Of a stretch of 64,000 nt of DNA, positions 25,267 to 34,327 are shown piece by piece. Numbering within the stretch: position 1 is the stretch's first letter; every line of letters begins with the position of its first letter. The DNA lies in assembly GCA_023954195.1 (NCBI GenBank), contig JAMLIK010000004.1:186001-250000 (forward strand). Reading direction: 5' to 3'. The notes beneath the pieces were generated by a model. It ran no database searches and had not been told where the DNA came from. It saw nothing but the letters and a program-made list of their open reading frames with translations. The position numbers were made by a program, and so were the translations under genes. Source of the DNA: Xanthobacteraceae bacterium. GTDB taxonomy: Bacteria > Pseudomonadota > Alphaproteobacteria > Rhizobiales > Xanthobacteraceae.

Positions 25267-25716
25267 ATGATGAAGATTGTGACCAGCCTCAGTTTTCAGG
25301 GCCAGTGCCGCGAGGCGTTCGAGTTCTACGCCAAAGTCCTCGGCGGCAAGATCCGGACGGCGATCCCCTACGGCGACGCGCCTTCCGGAATGCCGATCAC
25401 CGACGACAAGTACAAGACCTGGCTGATGCATTGCTGGCTCGACGTCGGCGATCAGGCGCTGATGGGCGCCGACATGGACGTCGCCTGGGCGCGCAATATC
25501 GACAAGCCCAAGAACGGCTTCGACGTCACCCTGCACACCGAGGACAAGGCCGAGGCGCAGCGCTGGTTCGATCGGCTGTCCGAGGGCGGCAAGGCGACGA
25601 TGCCGTTCGGCGAGACGTTCTGGTCGCCCGGCTTCGGCGCACTGACCGACAAGTTCGGCATCCCGTGGATGATTAATGTCGTGCCGTCGGCCGACTGGAA
25701 GCCGTCGCAGGGCTGA
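25267..25716 (+). CDS. VOC family protein (PhnB/glyoxalase-like)
   Basis: A 149-residue protein of the PhnB-type vicinal-oxygen-chelate fold. 'SLSFQGQCREAFEFYAKVLG' forms the first beta-alpha unit and 'GKATMPFGETFWSPGFGALT' plus 'DKFGIPWMINV' the second. PhnB-type proteins often lack the usual metal ligands and have no settled activity. The ATG at 25267 ('MMKIV') is preceded by a purine-rich GGAGACA. It is the first gene after the palindromic operator, 26 bases ahead of the MFS gene, so the two probably form a MarR-controlled unit. Confidence 0.88.
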   Translation: MMKIVTSLSFQGQCREAFEFYAKVLGGKIRTAIPYGDAPSGMPITDDKYKTWLMHCWLDVGDQALMGADMDVAWARNIDKPKNGFDVTLHTEDKAEAQRWFDRLSEGGKATMPFGETFWSPGFGALTDKFGIPWMINVVPSADWKPSQG

Positions 25717-25742
25717 TCGCCCAAAGGGGAGCGGAGACCGTC

Positions 25743-26951
25743 ATGAACCGTCCCTATCGCTGGGTGATCGTCGCGGCCGGCGGCCTGCTCGGTTGCGTCG
25801 CGATCGGCGCGATGTTCTCGCTGCCGGTGTTTCTGCGGCCGATGTCGCAGGACACCGGCTGGTCGATCACCGGCATCTCGATGGCGATGACGGTCGGCTT
25901 TCTCGCCATGGCGGCGGCCAGCATGGCGTGGGGCCATCTCTCGGACCGCTTCGGGCCGCGCCCGGTGGTGCTGGCCGGATCGGTGGTGCTGGCGGCAAGC
26001 CTGGCGCTCGCCAGCCGGGCGGATTCGCTGGTGGAATTCCAGTTTCTGTTCGGCGTCCTGGTCGGCGCCTCGACCGCCGCCATGCTGGTGCCGATGATGG
26101 CGGCGGTGACCGGCTGGTTCGAGACCCAGCGCGGCCTCGCGGTGTCGCTGGTCTCCGCCGGCATGGGCATGGCGCCGATGACCATGGCGCCGCTCGCCGC
26201 CTGGCTGGTCACCATCCACGACTGGCGCACCGCCATGCTGATCGTCGCCGGCATCGCGGCGGCGCTGATGATTCCGGCGGCGCTGCTGGTGCGCCGGCCG
26301 CCGGCGCTGGCGGACGCGCAGGCCGGGCTGGCGGCGGACGCGCCGGCGTCGGACATGACGGTTGGCGAGGCGGTGCGCTCGCCGCAGTTCATCACCCTGA
26401 TGCTGGCGAACTTCTTCTGCTGCGCCACCCATTCCGGCCCGATCTTCCACACCGTGAGCTACGCGGTGACCTGCGGCATCCCGATGATCGCGGCGGTGTC
26501 GATCTACAGCGTCGAGGGGCTGGCCGGGATGTTCGGCCGTATCGGCTTCGGCCTCGCCGGCGACCGTTTTGGCGCGCAGCGTGTGCTGGTGATCGGACTC
26601 TTGGCGCAGGCGTTCGGCGTGCTCGGCTATGCCTTCGTCAACCATCTCGATGGCTTCTATGCCGTGGCGGTGGTGGTCGGCTTCATCTATGCCGGCACCA
26701 TGCCGCTCTATGCCGTCATCATCCGCGAGAACTTCCCGCTCAAGATGATGGGCACGATCATCGGCGGCACGGCGATGGCCGGCAGCCTCGGCATGTCCAC
26801 GGGGCCGCTGCTCGGCGGCCTGATCTATGACCGTTTCGACAGCTACGTGCTGATGTATGTCGGCTCGTGGGGCATGGGGCTCGCGGCCATGCTGGTGCTG
26901 ATGGCGTTCCGGCCATTCCCCCAACGGCAGACGCGGATGGCGGCGGCGTGA
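25743..26951 (+). CDS. MFS transporter
   Basis: A 402-residue inner-membrane protein with twelve predicted helices. The loop 2-3 motif 'GHLSDRFGPRPVVLAGSVVL' (about 65-85) is the MFS signature, and its pseudo-symmetric copy 'GRIGFGLAGDRFGAQRVLV' appears near 265. 'GWSITGISMAMTVGFLAMAA' near helix 2 resembles monocarboxylate/OFA-type carriers. The start has GGGGAGCGGAG upstream. It is probably co-expressed with the VOC gene under the MarR operator, which suggests uptake or efflux of the compound that MarR senses. Confidence 0.88.
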   Translation: MNRPYRWVIVAAGGLLGCVAIGAMFSLPVFLRPMSQDTGWSITGISMAMTVGFLAMAAASMAWGHLSDRFGPRPVVLAGSVVLAASLALASRADSLVEFQFLFGVLVGASTAAMLVPMMAAVTGWFETQRGLAVSLVSAGMGMAPMTMAPLAAWLVTIHDWRTAMLIVAGIAAALMIPAALLVRRPPALADAQAGLAADAPASDMTVGEAVRSPQFITLMLANFFCCATHSGPIFHTVSYAVTCGIPMIAAVSIYSVEGLAGMFGRIGFGLAGDRFGAQRVLVIGLLAQAFGVLGYAFVNHLDGFYAVAVVVGFIYAGTMPLYAVIIRENFPLKMMGTIIGGTAMAGSLGMSTGPLLGGLIYDRFDSYVLMYVGSWGMGLAAMLVLMAFRPFPQRQTRMAAA

Positions 26952-26990
26952 TGCCGCGCGGCGCATGCCGCAACCGCGCCGGTTACCGGA

Positions 26991-27010
26991 TCGTCCGCCT
27001 TCGCGGACGA
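26991..27010. repeat. Perfect hairpin between convergent genes
   Basis: TCGTCCGCCTTCGCGGACGA is an 8-4-8 perfect hairpin, 39 bases after the MFS stop and 30 bases from the end of the convergent glycosyltransferase gene. There is no T run; it may be a solo palindromic repeat serving as a bidirectional transcript end. Confidence 0.6.
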
Positions 27011-27040
27011 TGACGACTCGATTCCGAAGTCAATTCCGAT

Positions 27041-30000
27041 CTAACCCTGCAACCGCAGCCAGGGATGCCGCGCCTGAAGGTTGGCGATCAGCGCCTTCTT
27101 GTTGTCGGACAGATCGGTCTCCGTGTGCAGCATCGACTGCCCGTGGACGCGGTAGCGCGCCAGCACTTCCGGCACGTTCTGTCCCCACAGGCCGCGCTCG
27201 ACGAACTTGCACCAGAAGTCGAAATCCTCCCAGCCGTACTGGATATGATCGTAACCGCCGGCCTGCGCCCACGCCGATTTCCGCACCAGGGCCATGGCGT
27301 CGATGTAGTTGCCGGTCATCAGCCGGTTCGGATCGAACGGCTCGAATCCGAACACGCCGTCGCTGTTGCCGAATCTTTGAATTCCCGGATAAGCAAACGC
27401 CGCGTTGATCGGTTCGATCGTCTTCAGCAGGGTTTCGGCGCAATTCGGCAGCAGGATGTTGTCGGCGTCGAGCGGCAGGACATATTGAGTCTCGGCGCGG
27501 GCGAAGGCCGTGTTGCGGGTCAGGGCCAGCCCCGAATTGGAATCGTTGCGGCAGAGCAGGACGCGATTGAAGCGCGGAAGATGCTGCGTGATCCATTGTT
27601 CGGCCACGGCGAGCGAGTTGTCGGTCGATGCGTCGTCGACGACCACCAGATCCAGAACCTCAAGCGTCTGGCTCGCGACCGAGTCGAGGGCCTCCCGAAT
27701 GTATCTTTCGTAATTGTAGAGCGGAATCACGACGCAGATGGCCGCCTGCCCGAGCCGGTCCTGTTCGAGAATGATGCGATTGGCGGGAACGGTCGGTCTG
27801 ACGTTGGGGCGCGACGTGCCGATCGCCGTGGTGAAGGTCGACGTTTTGCGCGCGTCGCTCTCCGAGATCTGCTTGAGCACATGCCCGATATTGTCGGCGT
27901 GCTGACTGGGCCCGTAGCGGCCGATCACGTCCAGGAATGCCGCTTCGGCGACCTTGGTCCGATGTTCCCGGTCGTCCAGCAGCGCGGTGATGGACGCATG
28001 CCAATCATCCGGGCTGTCGGCCAGATAGCCGGTGACGCCGTGCTCGATGGCTTCCGCGAACGGCTCGGTGCGGCTGGCAATGGTGGGAACACTGACCAAC
28101 GCGGCCTCGAAGTACTTCAATTCGCTTTTCGCCTCGCAGAACGGGTTTCCGGCCACGAGCGGCGCCAGGTTGATGTCGAAGCGCGCCAGCTCGTTGGGCA
28201 ATTCCGCGAGCGGCACGGCCTCGCGCCATTCGATTTGCGACGCGCAGGAGACCAGTTCCGGATACTCGATCGGGTCCAGAATGGGTTCGCCGCGGTGGGT
28301 GAACAGCACGAGACGGCATTGCGGCCGCTCGTTGAGGACGCGGGCGATGGCTTCGGCGGCCTGACGAAAATCCTGCTGATGCGTTCGGGTGCCGCCGGCA
28401 TAGCCGATCCGCTCCAGTCCGTCGCCGTTCTCCAGCCGGCGCTGCCGCACCGCCTTGCGCGAATCCTCCAGAGCCTGGGAATCGAAGGTGTTTTTGAGCA
28501 CGAAGGCCGGCTTCTGGTATCGCCGCATGTATTGGGCGAGAAACGTGGTGGGCGCCACGCCGTAATCGGCAAGAGCGAAGGTGGATGCGATGCGTTCGTA
28601 CATCCGCGCCACGTTGCCGGCGTCCAATCGCTGCGACCGGATCGCATCGATGACATCCGGTCGCGCCAACGTCGGATCGATCATCAGATCGTCGACGTCA
28701 AAAACAATCTTGACGTTCGAGCGCTTGGCCTCGTCGATCAGGCGCCCGATCCGATTGGACCATGGCGCGCGCCAGATCCAGAGGACGTCGAATTGCGAGA
28801 TCGCGCTTTCGTTGCTCAGGTCCTCGACCGTATCGATGACGGCGTCCGCGCCCCATCGCCGCACCGCGTTCGCGCCGCGGATCACCCGATAGATGTGTCC
28901 GGGGGTTTTCGCTTCGCCGGACAGGAACAGCACGCGAAGCCTGGCCGAGGGGGCCGACGGCGCAAGAAACGCGGGAGCCTTTCCCCCGGTGACAAGCCTG
29001 CGCACCCGTCGCTTCGCGCCGCGCGCAAGCCGGAATGCCATCTGCGCCGATCGCGATCGCAGCGGGCGCGTGAGGCGCCAGGAGCGGCTGTTGTAAACCT
29101 GGCGAATCTCGTGGTCCTGCGCATGCACCCTGGCGGCAAGAACGTTCGCGCGCGACTCGACATCCGACAGCGCCGCGAGCGCATCACGCAGATCGCCGGC
29201 GGTGGCTTCCAGTTTGTCGCTGGCTTGATTCGCGGCGGCGAGCTGGGCATTGGCGGCAACGATCTGAGAATTGGCGGAGGCAACCTGGGACGTGAGTTCA
29301 TCGATCCGGCGTTGGCGCGTGGCCAGATCGGCGCGCGCCGCCGCGAGTTCGATCCGCGCGTCCCGGTCGTTTTGGATGGCGTAGCCGAGATTGGCATAGG
29401 CATGCCGGACGGCCATGGCTTGGTCCGCGTCGGCGCCGCACACGAACAAGGGCCGGATGCCTTCCGGGATCGCCGATCCCGGCGCCAGCACGCCGAGGCC
29501 GTGTCCGTGAGTGAATTCGAAGTGCGGATGTCGGTTCGCCAGTTCCGACCAGAAGCGAAAGACGCCGAATTCGCGCTCGCGAACGTTGGTATCGTGAAAG
29601 AGAACGATCGCGCGGTCCGAGAGCTTTCGCGACCACCGCTCGAAATCGTGCTTGACGTCCTCGTAGCGGTGACGTCCGTCGATATGGAGGAGATCGATCG
29701 AGCCGTCCTCGAAATAGCCGAGGGCTTCGTCGAATGTCATGCGCAGGAGGGAGGAGAAGCCGGAATAGTGCCGATCGTGATAGGCCGAGAATTCCCAGAA
29801 AATCTCGTCGCCGTAGTATCCCGCATGCTCATCGCCCCGCCACGTATCGACGGCGAAGGATTTCGCGTCGCAGTTCAGCCGTTCGATCGCCTGGCAGAAC
29901 GCGGCGTAGGAAAAGCCGTTATGCGTGCCGAGCTCGACGATCAGTCGTGGTCGCGTGGCCTCGACCAGCCAGAACGCAAACGGGCCATGGGCGAGCCAGG

Positions 30001-30076
30001 CCGAAACGACTGAAAGGTCCGGGCGCCAGAACGACGCCGGAGAAATACATCGGCGCCAGGTGTTGTTCTCTGTCAC
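27041..30076 (-). CDS. Large chimeric methyltransferase-glycosyltransferase (GT4 + GT2)
   Basis: A 1011-residue cytoplasmic protein with four parts: a class I SAM methyltransferase (about 1-230; 'LIVELGTHNGFSYAAFCQAI', 'IDLLHIDGRHRYEDVKHDFE'); a heptad-rich coiled coil (about 265-365) ending in the 'VYNSRSWRLTRPLR' motif typical of large O-antigen transferases; a GT-B/GT4-like domain (about 410-760); and a GT2 domain (about 800-1000; 'CVVIPLYNYERYIREALDSV', 'VVVDDASTDNS', 'LPLDADN'). No ATG is usable at the N-terminus; GTG at 30076 fits the methyltransferase start and lies 86 bases after the ABC ATPase gene. It probably adds and caps or modifies sugars of the exported polysaccharide. Confidence 0.88.
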   Translation of the reverse strand: MTENNTWRRCISPASFWRPDLSVVSAWLAHGPFAFWLVEATRPRLIVELGTHNGFSYAAFCQAIERLNCDAKSFAVDTWRGDEHAGYYGDEIFWEFSAYHDRHYSGFSSLLRMTFDEALGYFEDGSIDLLHIDGRHRYEDVKHDFERWSRKLSDRAIVLFHDTNVREREFGVFRFWSELANRHPHFEFTHGHGLGVLAPGSAIPEGIRPLFVCGADADQAMAVRHAYANLGYAIQNDRDARIELAAARADLATRQRRIDELTSQVASANSQIVAANAQLAAANQASDKLEATAGDLRDALAALSDVESRANVLAARVHAQDHEIRQVYNSRSWRLTRPLRSRSAQMAFRLARGAKRRVRRLVTGGKAPAFLAPSAPSARLRVLFLSGEAKTPGHIYRVIRGANAVRRWGADAVIDTVEDLSNESAISQFDVLWIWRAPWSNRIGRLIDEAKRSNVKIVFDVDDLMIDPTLARPDVIDAIRSQRLDAGNVARMYERIASTFALADYGVAPTTFLAQYMRRYQKPAFVLKNTFDSQALEDSRKAVRQRRLENGDGLERIGYAGGTRTHQQDFRQAAEAIARVLNERPQCRLVLFTHRGEPILDPIEYPELVSCASQIEWREAVPLAELPNELARFDINLAPLVAGNPFCEAKSELKYFEAALVSVPTIASRTEPFAEAIEHGVTGYLADSPDDWHASITALLDDREHRTKVAEAAFLDVIGRYGPSQHADNIGHVLKQISESDARKTSTFTTAIGTSRPNVRPTVPANRIILEQDRLGQAAICVVIPLYNYERYIREALDSVASQTLEVLDLVVVDDASTDNSLAVAEQWITQHLPRFNRVLLCRNDSNSGLALTRNTAFARAETQYVLPLDADNILLPNCAETLLKTIEPINAAFAYPGIQRFGNSDGVFGFEPFDPNRLMTGNYIDAMALVRKSAWAQAGGYDHIQYGWEDFDFWCKFVERGLWGQNVPEVLARYRVHGQSMLHTETDLSDNKKALIANLQARHPWLRLQG

Positions 30077-30162
30077 GATTGATTTTCTTTCGTATCGGCC
30101 CGTGTTTGAAATTGCGGTCGAATCGATTTCGGCCCGGCCCGGAAGCGGTGTCCGGCGGCAGG

Positions 30163-30918
30163 TCAGGCGGACGCCACCGCGTTGCGATAGGCCGCCAGCA
30201 CGTCGTCGACGTCGCCCATCATGCGCGGCTTGCCGTGCTCCAGCCAAAGCGCGTGCGTGCACCATTGCTGGATCATCATATCGGCGTGGGAGGCGAGCAC
30301 GAGGATTCCGGAATCCTTAATCATCTTGTCGGTTCGCTGCTTGGCCTTTTCGAGAAAGGCGGCGTCTCCGGCCCCGAGCGCTTCATCGACCAGCAGGATA
30401 TCGGCGGTGATCGACGTCGAGATCGCGAAGGCGAGACGGGCGGCCATGCCGGCGGAATAGGTCCGCAGCGGCATGTCGAGAAATTCCCCCAATTCCGAAA
30501 CCGCGGCGATTTCTTCCATTTTTTCGCGGGTCTGGCCGAGAGACAGGCCGAGCGATATGCCCCGCAACAGCATGTTGTCCCAACCGTTGCTGTAGGGGTC
30601 CATTCCGAAGCCGAGGTCGAAGATCGGGGCGATCCGCCCCGAGGTCCTGATCCGCCCCTCGTTCGGCTCGTAGATGCCGGCGAGAACGCGCAGCAGGGTC
30701 GACTTGCCGGCGCCGTTATGGCCGACGAGGCCGAGCCGGTCGCCGCGATTCAAGGTGAGCGACAAGCCGTCGATGGCGCGGATCGAGAGCTTGTCGCCGT
30801 CGCGCGTCTTGAGAGCCCCGCCGGTCGCCGCGGACAGGATATTGTTCTTCAGCGAGCGGCTGCCGGCGCCGTAGATGGGAATATCGACGACGATATTTTC
30901 GACGCTGATCCCGATCAT
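30163..30918 (-). CDS. Polysaccharide ABC transporter ATPase (Wzt/KpsT type)
   Basis: A 251-residue ATPase of the O-antigen/capsule exporter family. Walker A is '[19 protein letters not shown]', Walker B 'ADILLVDEALGAGDAAFLEK', H-loop 'ILVLASHADMMIQQ'; the signature is the family's variant 'LRTYSAGMAARLAFAIS'. The C-terminal carbohydrate-binding extension of long Wzt proteins is absent, so the exporter probably does not read a polymer end-cap through this subunit. It begins four bases after the permease stop. Confidence 0.93.
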   Translation of the reverse strand: MIGISVENIVVDIPIYGAGSRSLKNNILSAATGGALKTRDGDKLSIRAIDGLSLTLNRGDRLGLVGHNGAGKSTLLRVLAGIYEPNEGRIRTSGRIAPIFDLGFGMDPYSNGWDNMLLRGISLGLSLGQTREKMEEIAAVSELGEFLDMPLRTYSAGMAARLAFAISTSITADILLVDEALGAGDAAFLEKAKQRTDKMIKDSGILVLASHADMMIQQWCTHALWLEHGKPRMMGDVDDVLAAYRNAVASA

Positions 30919-30922
30919 GTTC

Positions 30923-31747
30923 CTAAACCCAGTAAGTGATTTTCGAGCGATAGCGGCTGAAGAAGAAGAACGCCGTGACGCTCAGGATGGCGGTCAGCAC
31001 CGAGGCGATGATCCAGTTCAAGTTGGACGGCGCGTGGCCCAGCAACGGCTGCCGGACGATTTCGAGATAGTGGAAGAACGGATTGATATTCACGAACACC
31101 GCCCGTTTGGGAACGTTGCCGATGGTCCAGAAGATCGGGGTCACGAAGAAGAAGACCTGCATCAGGCTGGCGATGATGGGAGGAATGTCGCGGAAGCGGG
31201 CGGCGATCGGGCCGATAATCAGCGCCGCGGAAAACGACGAGATGACCATCAGGCAGAAGCCGGGGATCGCAAGCAGGATATTGAAGCTCGCGGGAATCGG
31301 AAACAGCAGCCAGACCACGATATAGATGGTGAAATTGTGGGCGAAGATGATGATCTGCCGGAAGATCAGCTTGTAGACGTAAAAACTCAGCGGCAGCAGC
31401 GATTGCCGGATGGCGACGGCCTCGCTGGCGAACAGGTTCGCCGCCTCGTTCACGATATTCGACATGAATCCGAAGACGATGAACCCGACCGTCAGGAACG
31501 GAAGGTAGGTGTCGATCTCCTGTCCGAAGATTTCGGAATAGAACCAGCCGATCGCCGCGATCATGATGGCGAGGTTCAGCGTGATCCAGAACGGGCCGAG
31601 GATGGATCTCTGGTATTGCCGCCGGACCTCGTGGCCGGCGAGAAAGATCCAGGCCTGATGGCGACGGGCGCCGTCGCGAAGATCGTGCCAGCCCGTTGTC
31701 AGGAACGTATGCCAGGTCTTGCTGCTGCTGTGCTCAATTGCTGTCAT
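30923..31747 (-). CDS. Polysaccharide ABC transporter permease (Wzm/KpsM type)
   Basis: A 274-residue ABC-2 type membrane protein with six predicted helices. 'RDGARRHQAWIFLAGHEVRR' and 'YQRSILGPFWITLNLAIMIA' at the N-terminus are typical of the interface helix of these exporters, and 'MQVFFFVTPIFWTIGNVPKR' lies in the second half. With the following ATPase it moves lipid-linked polysaccharide across the inner membrane. It is the first gene of a minus-strand unit permease-ATPase-glycosyltransferase. Confidence 0.93.
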   Translation of the reverse strand: MTAIEHSSSKTWHTFLTTGWHDLRDGARRHQAWIFLAGHEVRRQYQRSILGPFWITLNLAIMIAAIGWFYSEIFGQEIDTYLPFLTVGFIVFGFMSNIVNEAANLFASEAVAIRQSLLPLSFYVYKLIFRQIIIFAHNFTIYIVVWLLFPIPASFNILLAIPGFCLMVISSFSAALIIGPIAARFRDIPPIIASLMQVFFFVTPIFWTIGNVPKRAVFVNINPFFHYLEIVRQPLLGHAPSNLNWIIASVLTAILSVTAFFFFSRYRSKITYWV

Positions 31748-32197
31748 TGCTCAAATCGCCAATCGCCGGAGTTCAGAAGGCGGACGTCCCCTGTTCCCGG
31801 CCGGCGCCAGATCGACTGATGTACCGAACGATGGGCGGACTATTTTTGCTGCATGCCCGCGTGACGCCGGCAGGAAAAAGCATTTGGGTGCGACATTAGC
31901 AAGGCCAATTCGACCGCCGGCTGGGAATGAGGCGGGAACCGGCGTCGGCCCGCCCCGGTTCCCGAATTCCGGGCGCGGGAGGGCGCCCCGGCCCGCGCGG
32001 GACAATTTAACGCGACCGGGATCGATTGACAAAATCGAGCACGATCAATAGCTAAGGCCATCCCTCCGGATCCTGGACCCGATCCCGGATCCGCGGCCCC
32101 GAGAATCGGGGTGGATAGTAACCTCTTGATATGGCGGCGCTCTTTCCCGGTCGATTTTAGGCCATCCTAGCACCCTAGATTGCCTAGCTCGCGGTTG
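31748..32197. other. 450-base divergent promoter region of the polysaccharide locus
   Basis: No gene is seen between the exporter permease and the divergent GT2 gene. A candidate plus-strand promoter is present (separate entry). The remainder is of ordinary composition, with no repeat found. Confidence 0.6.
32026..32054 (+). promoter_or_regulatory. Candidate sigma-70 promoter for the GT2 gene
   Basis: TTGACA at 32026-32031 is a consensus -35 box; 17 bases later TAGCTA (32049-32054) is a moderate -10 box. It would give a 5' untranslated leader of about 135 bases before the GT2 start. Confidence 0.45.
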
Positions 32198-33154
32198 ATG
32201 TCGATGCCACCTGGATTCCCTGATATGCCGGCGCGGCCGGATAAGATCACCATCCTTCTCGCCACCAAGGACGGCGCGCGATTTCTCGCCGAGCAACTGC
32301 AATCCTATCGTGACCAGAGCCATCGGAACTGGGAACTGCTGGTGTCGGATGACGGGTCGTCCGATCAGACGCTCGACATCGTCCGCGCTTTCGCCGCCGG
32401 CGTTTCCCAGCGCGTCACCATCATCGAGGGCCCTCGACTGGGATTTGCGTTGAATTTTCTCTCCCTGGTGCAATCCAGCGAGGTTCAGGGCGATTTCTTT
32501 TGCTTCAGCGACCAGGACGACGTCTGGCTCCCGAACAAGCTGGAGCGGGCGCTGCGATGGATCGAGACCGTGCCGGCGGGGATGCCGGCGCTCTACTGCG
32601 GACGGACCGAACTGGTGGATGCCAGCGGCCGTAGCCTCGGCCTGTCGCGCCTGTTCCGCAAGCCGCCGAGCTTTCGCAACGCCTTGATCCAGAGCATCGG
32701 CGGCGGCAACACCATGCTGTTCAACGGGGCGACACGGGAGATCCTGTGCTCGTTGCCGCCCCACAACAAAATCGTTTCACACGATTGGCTTGCCTATCAG
32801 GCGGTGACCGCGGTGGGCGGGCGGATCCGTTACGACGAGGCGCCGTGCTTGCAGTACCGCCAGCATGCGGAGAATTTGACCGGCTCCAACACCGGGTTCG
32901 ACGCCCGCATGGTGCGAATGAAAAGCTTCCTGCATGGCCGCTTCAGGAATTGGAACGAGGCCAATCTCGCGGCCTTGAAGCCGCTGCGCCCGCGCATGAC
33001 GCTGGAGAACGGGCGGACCTACGATCTGTTCGCGGCCTCGCGCGACGGCGGCATCGTGCAGCGGCTCCGCCTGCTGCGGCGCTCCGGCGTCTATCGGCAG
33101 GGATCGCTGGAAAATCTAGGGCTGTTCGTGGGATCGATCCTCGGCCGGCTGTGA
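32198..33154 (+). CDS. GT2 family glycosyltransferase
   Basis: A 318-residue GT-A enzyme. 'ITILLATKDGARFLAEQLQS' opens the nucleotide-sugar domain, with 'LLVSDDGSSDQTLDIV' and the metal-binding 'FCFSDQDDVWLPNKLE' (the QDD variant of DxD). This matches rhamnosyltransferase-like GT2 enzymes of O-antigen loci. ATGs at 32204 and 32225 are alternative starts; the domain begins just after 32225. Its last 39 bases overlap, tail to tail, the coding end of the convergent RgpF-like gene, which is unusual. Confidence 0.88.
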   Translation: MSMPPGFPDMPARPDKITILLATKDGARFLAEQLQSYRDQSHRNWELLVSDDGSSDQTLDIVRAFAAGVSQRVTIIEGPRLGFALNFLSLVQSSEVQGDFFCFSDQDDVWLPNKLERALRWIETVPAGMPALYCGRTELVDASGRSLGLSRLFRKPPSFRNALIQSIGGGNTMLFNGATREILCSLPPHNKIVSHDWLAYQAVTAVGGRIRYDEAPCLQYRQHAENLTGSNTGFDARMVRMKSFLHGRFRNWNEANLAALKPLRPRMTLENGRTYDLFAASRDGGIVQRLRLLRRSGVYRQGSLENLGLFVGSILGRL

Positions 33155-34168
33155 AGCCGCCGCCAGGTGCCGCTGGATCATCGTCAGATCGTAGGCGCTT
33201 CGCGCCGCGATGACGCTTTGCCAGCGTGACAGCGACGGGACGTTGGCGGGGTTTAGGCGCAACAAATCGCGCTTGATGAACGGGCAGCCGAACTCAAGGA
33301 TGATGATGTCCCAGAAGTAGTGCATCGGATTGAGCGGGATGCGGCCCCTGACCCTCAAGCGCGCCCGTCTCCAGAAGCGTTGCTCCGCCGGATCGGCCGG
33401 CCGTTCCTTCTCAAGATGCGCCGCCGCCTCGGCATAGGACACCAGCGTTCCGCCGCGCAGACCCGCCTTGCGGAGACACCGCGACAGCCCGACCTCGCCG
33501 TTGCGCACCACCCAGCCCTTGTCGTCGATCAGCGGCATGGATCGCCAGAACCGGCCGAATGCGTCGGATTTGAAGGCGGCGCCGAAGAACAACAGAAAGA
33601 AGGACTGGATGTGCGGCGTTTGCTCGAAACTGTCGATGATGCCCCAATAATCGACGCGGCCGGGATCCACCCCGTCGAGAATCGGCTTGAGTTCACGGAA
33701 GGGGCCATAGACGCTGTCGTTCATGAGAACGACGCGGTCGAGCCGCTCCAGATCCCCGACGGCGGTCAGGCCGTCGCGATAGCCGCCGAAATCCAGCCCC
33801 CGGTTGACGCGCCAAAGCATCTCGCGGCACAGCGGCGACACCCGCGCGCGCGCGGCTTCTGGAAATCGTGGGGCGTTGGTGACGAAGGTGACCCTGAAAC
33901 CGGCGCGCACGAGATGGCGCAACTGATCGACGACGTAATCGGCGACCTCTCCGGACGGGTCGTAGTGGACATAGACGGCGACCGACGCCGATTGAGCCAG
34001 CGGATCGTCGCCCGCAATGCGTTCGCGAACGCAGGCGGCGGGGCCGCCCGCCCGCGCGAGCCGCGCCCGGAGCCGGTCGATAATGGGAAAATAGGCCCGG
34101 TAACGAATCTGCCGCCAGCGCTGGCGAATCGCGGCGAGGGAGGCGTTCATGAACTCGGACGCATCCAT
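33116..34168 (-). CDS. Rhamnan synthesis protein F (RgpF) family protein
   Basis: A 350-residue protein of the RgpF family, found in rhamnose-polymer loci. 'SVAVYVHYDPSGEVADYVVD' marks the start of the domain, followed by 'VTFVTNAPRF', 'RVNRGLDFGGYRDGLT' and 'VVLMNDSVYGPFRELKPILD', the signature block. The family is thought to transfer or elongate rhamnose side chains. The rfbCBDA genes for dTDP-rhamnose begin on the other strand 160 bases upstream of its start, which supports a rhamnan product. Its 3' end overlaps the GT2 gene by 39 bases. Confidence 0.88.
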   Translation of the reverse strand: MDASEFMNASLAAIRQRWRQIRYRAYFPIIDRLRARLARAGGPAACVRERIAGDDPLAQSASVAVYVHYDPSGEVADYVVDQLRHLVRAGFRVTFVTNAPRFPEAARARVSPLCREMLWRVNRGLDFGGYRDGLTAVGDLERLDRVVLMNDSVYGPFRELKPILDGVDPGRVDYWGIIDSFEQTPHIQSFFLLFFGAAFKSDAFGRFWRSMPLIDDKGWVVRNGEVGLSRCLRKAGLRGGTLVSYAEAAAHLEKERPADPAEQRFWRRARLRVRGRIPLNPMHYFWDIIILEFGCPFIKRDLLRLNPANVPSLSRWQSVIAARSAYDLTMIQRHLAAASQPAEDRSHEQP

Positions 34169-34327
34169 CGCCGCGGCTGTCCAAGATTAAAAATTTGTTT
34201 TTGAAAACAGAAACTTGCGGTGATCTTGATGAGAGTCTGACGCAGAGTTTCCATGCGAGTCGGGTTATTGTAATACTGCATTGCAATCTTCCACAAGGCG
34301 ACCGGCCCGGCGCCGCAACGCGACAGG

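Noticed and set aside
27065-30013. A 982-codon open frame opposite the large glycosyltransferase
   Set aside because: Antisense shadow of a clearly recognised gene, with shadow-type composition and no motifs.
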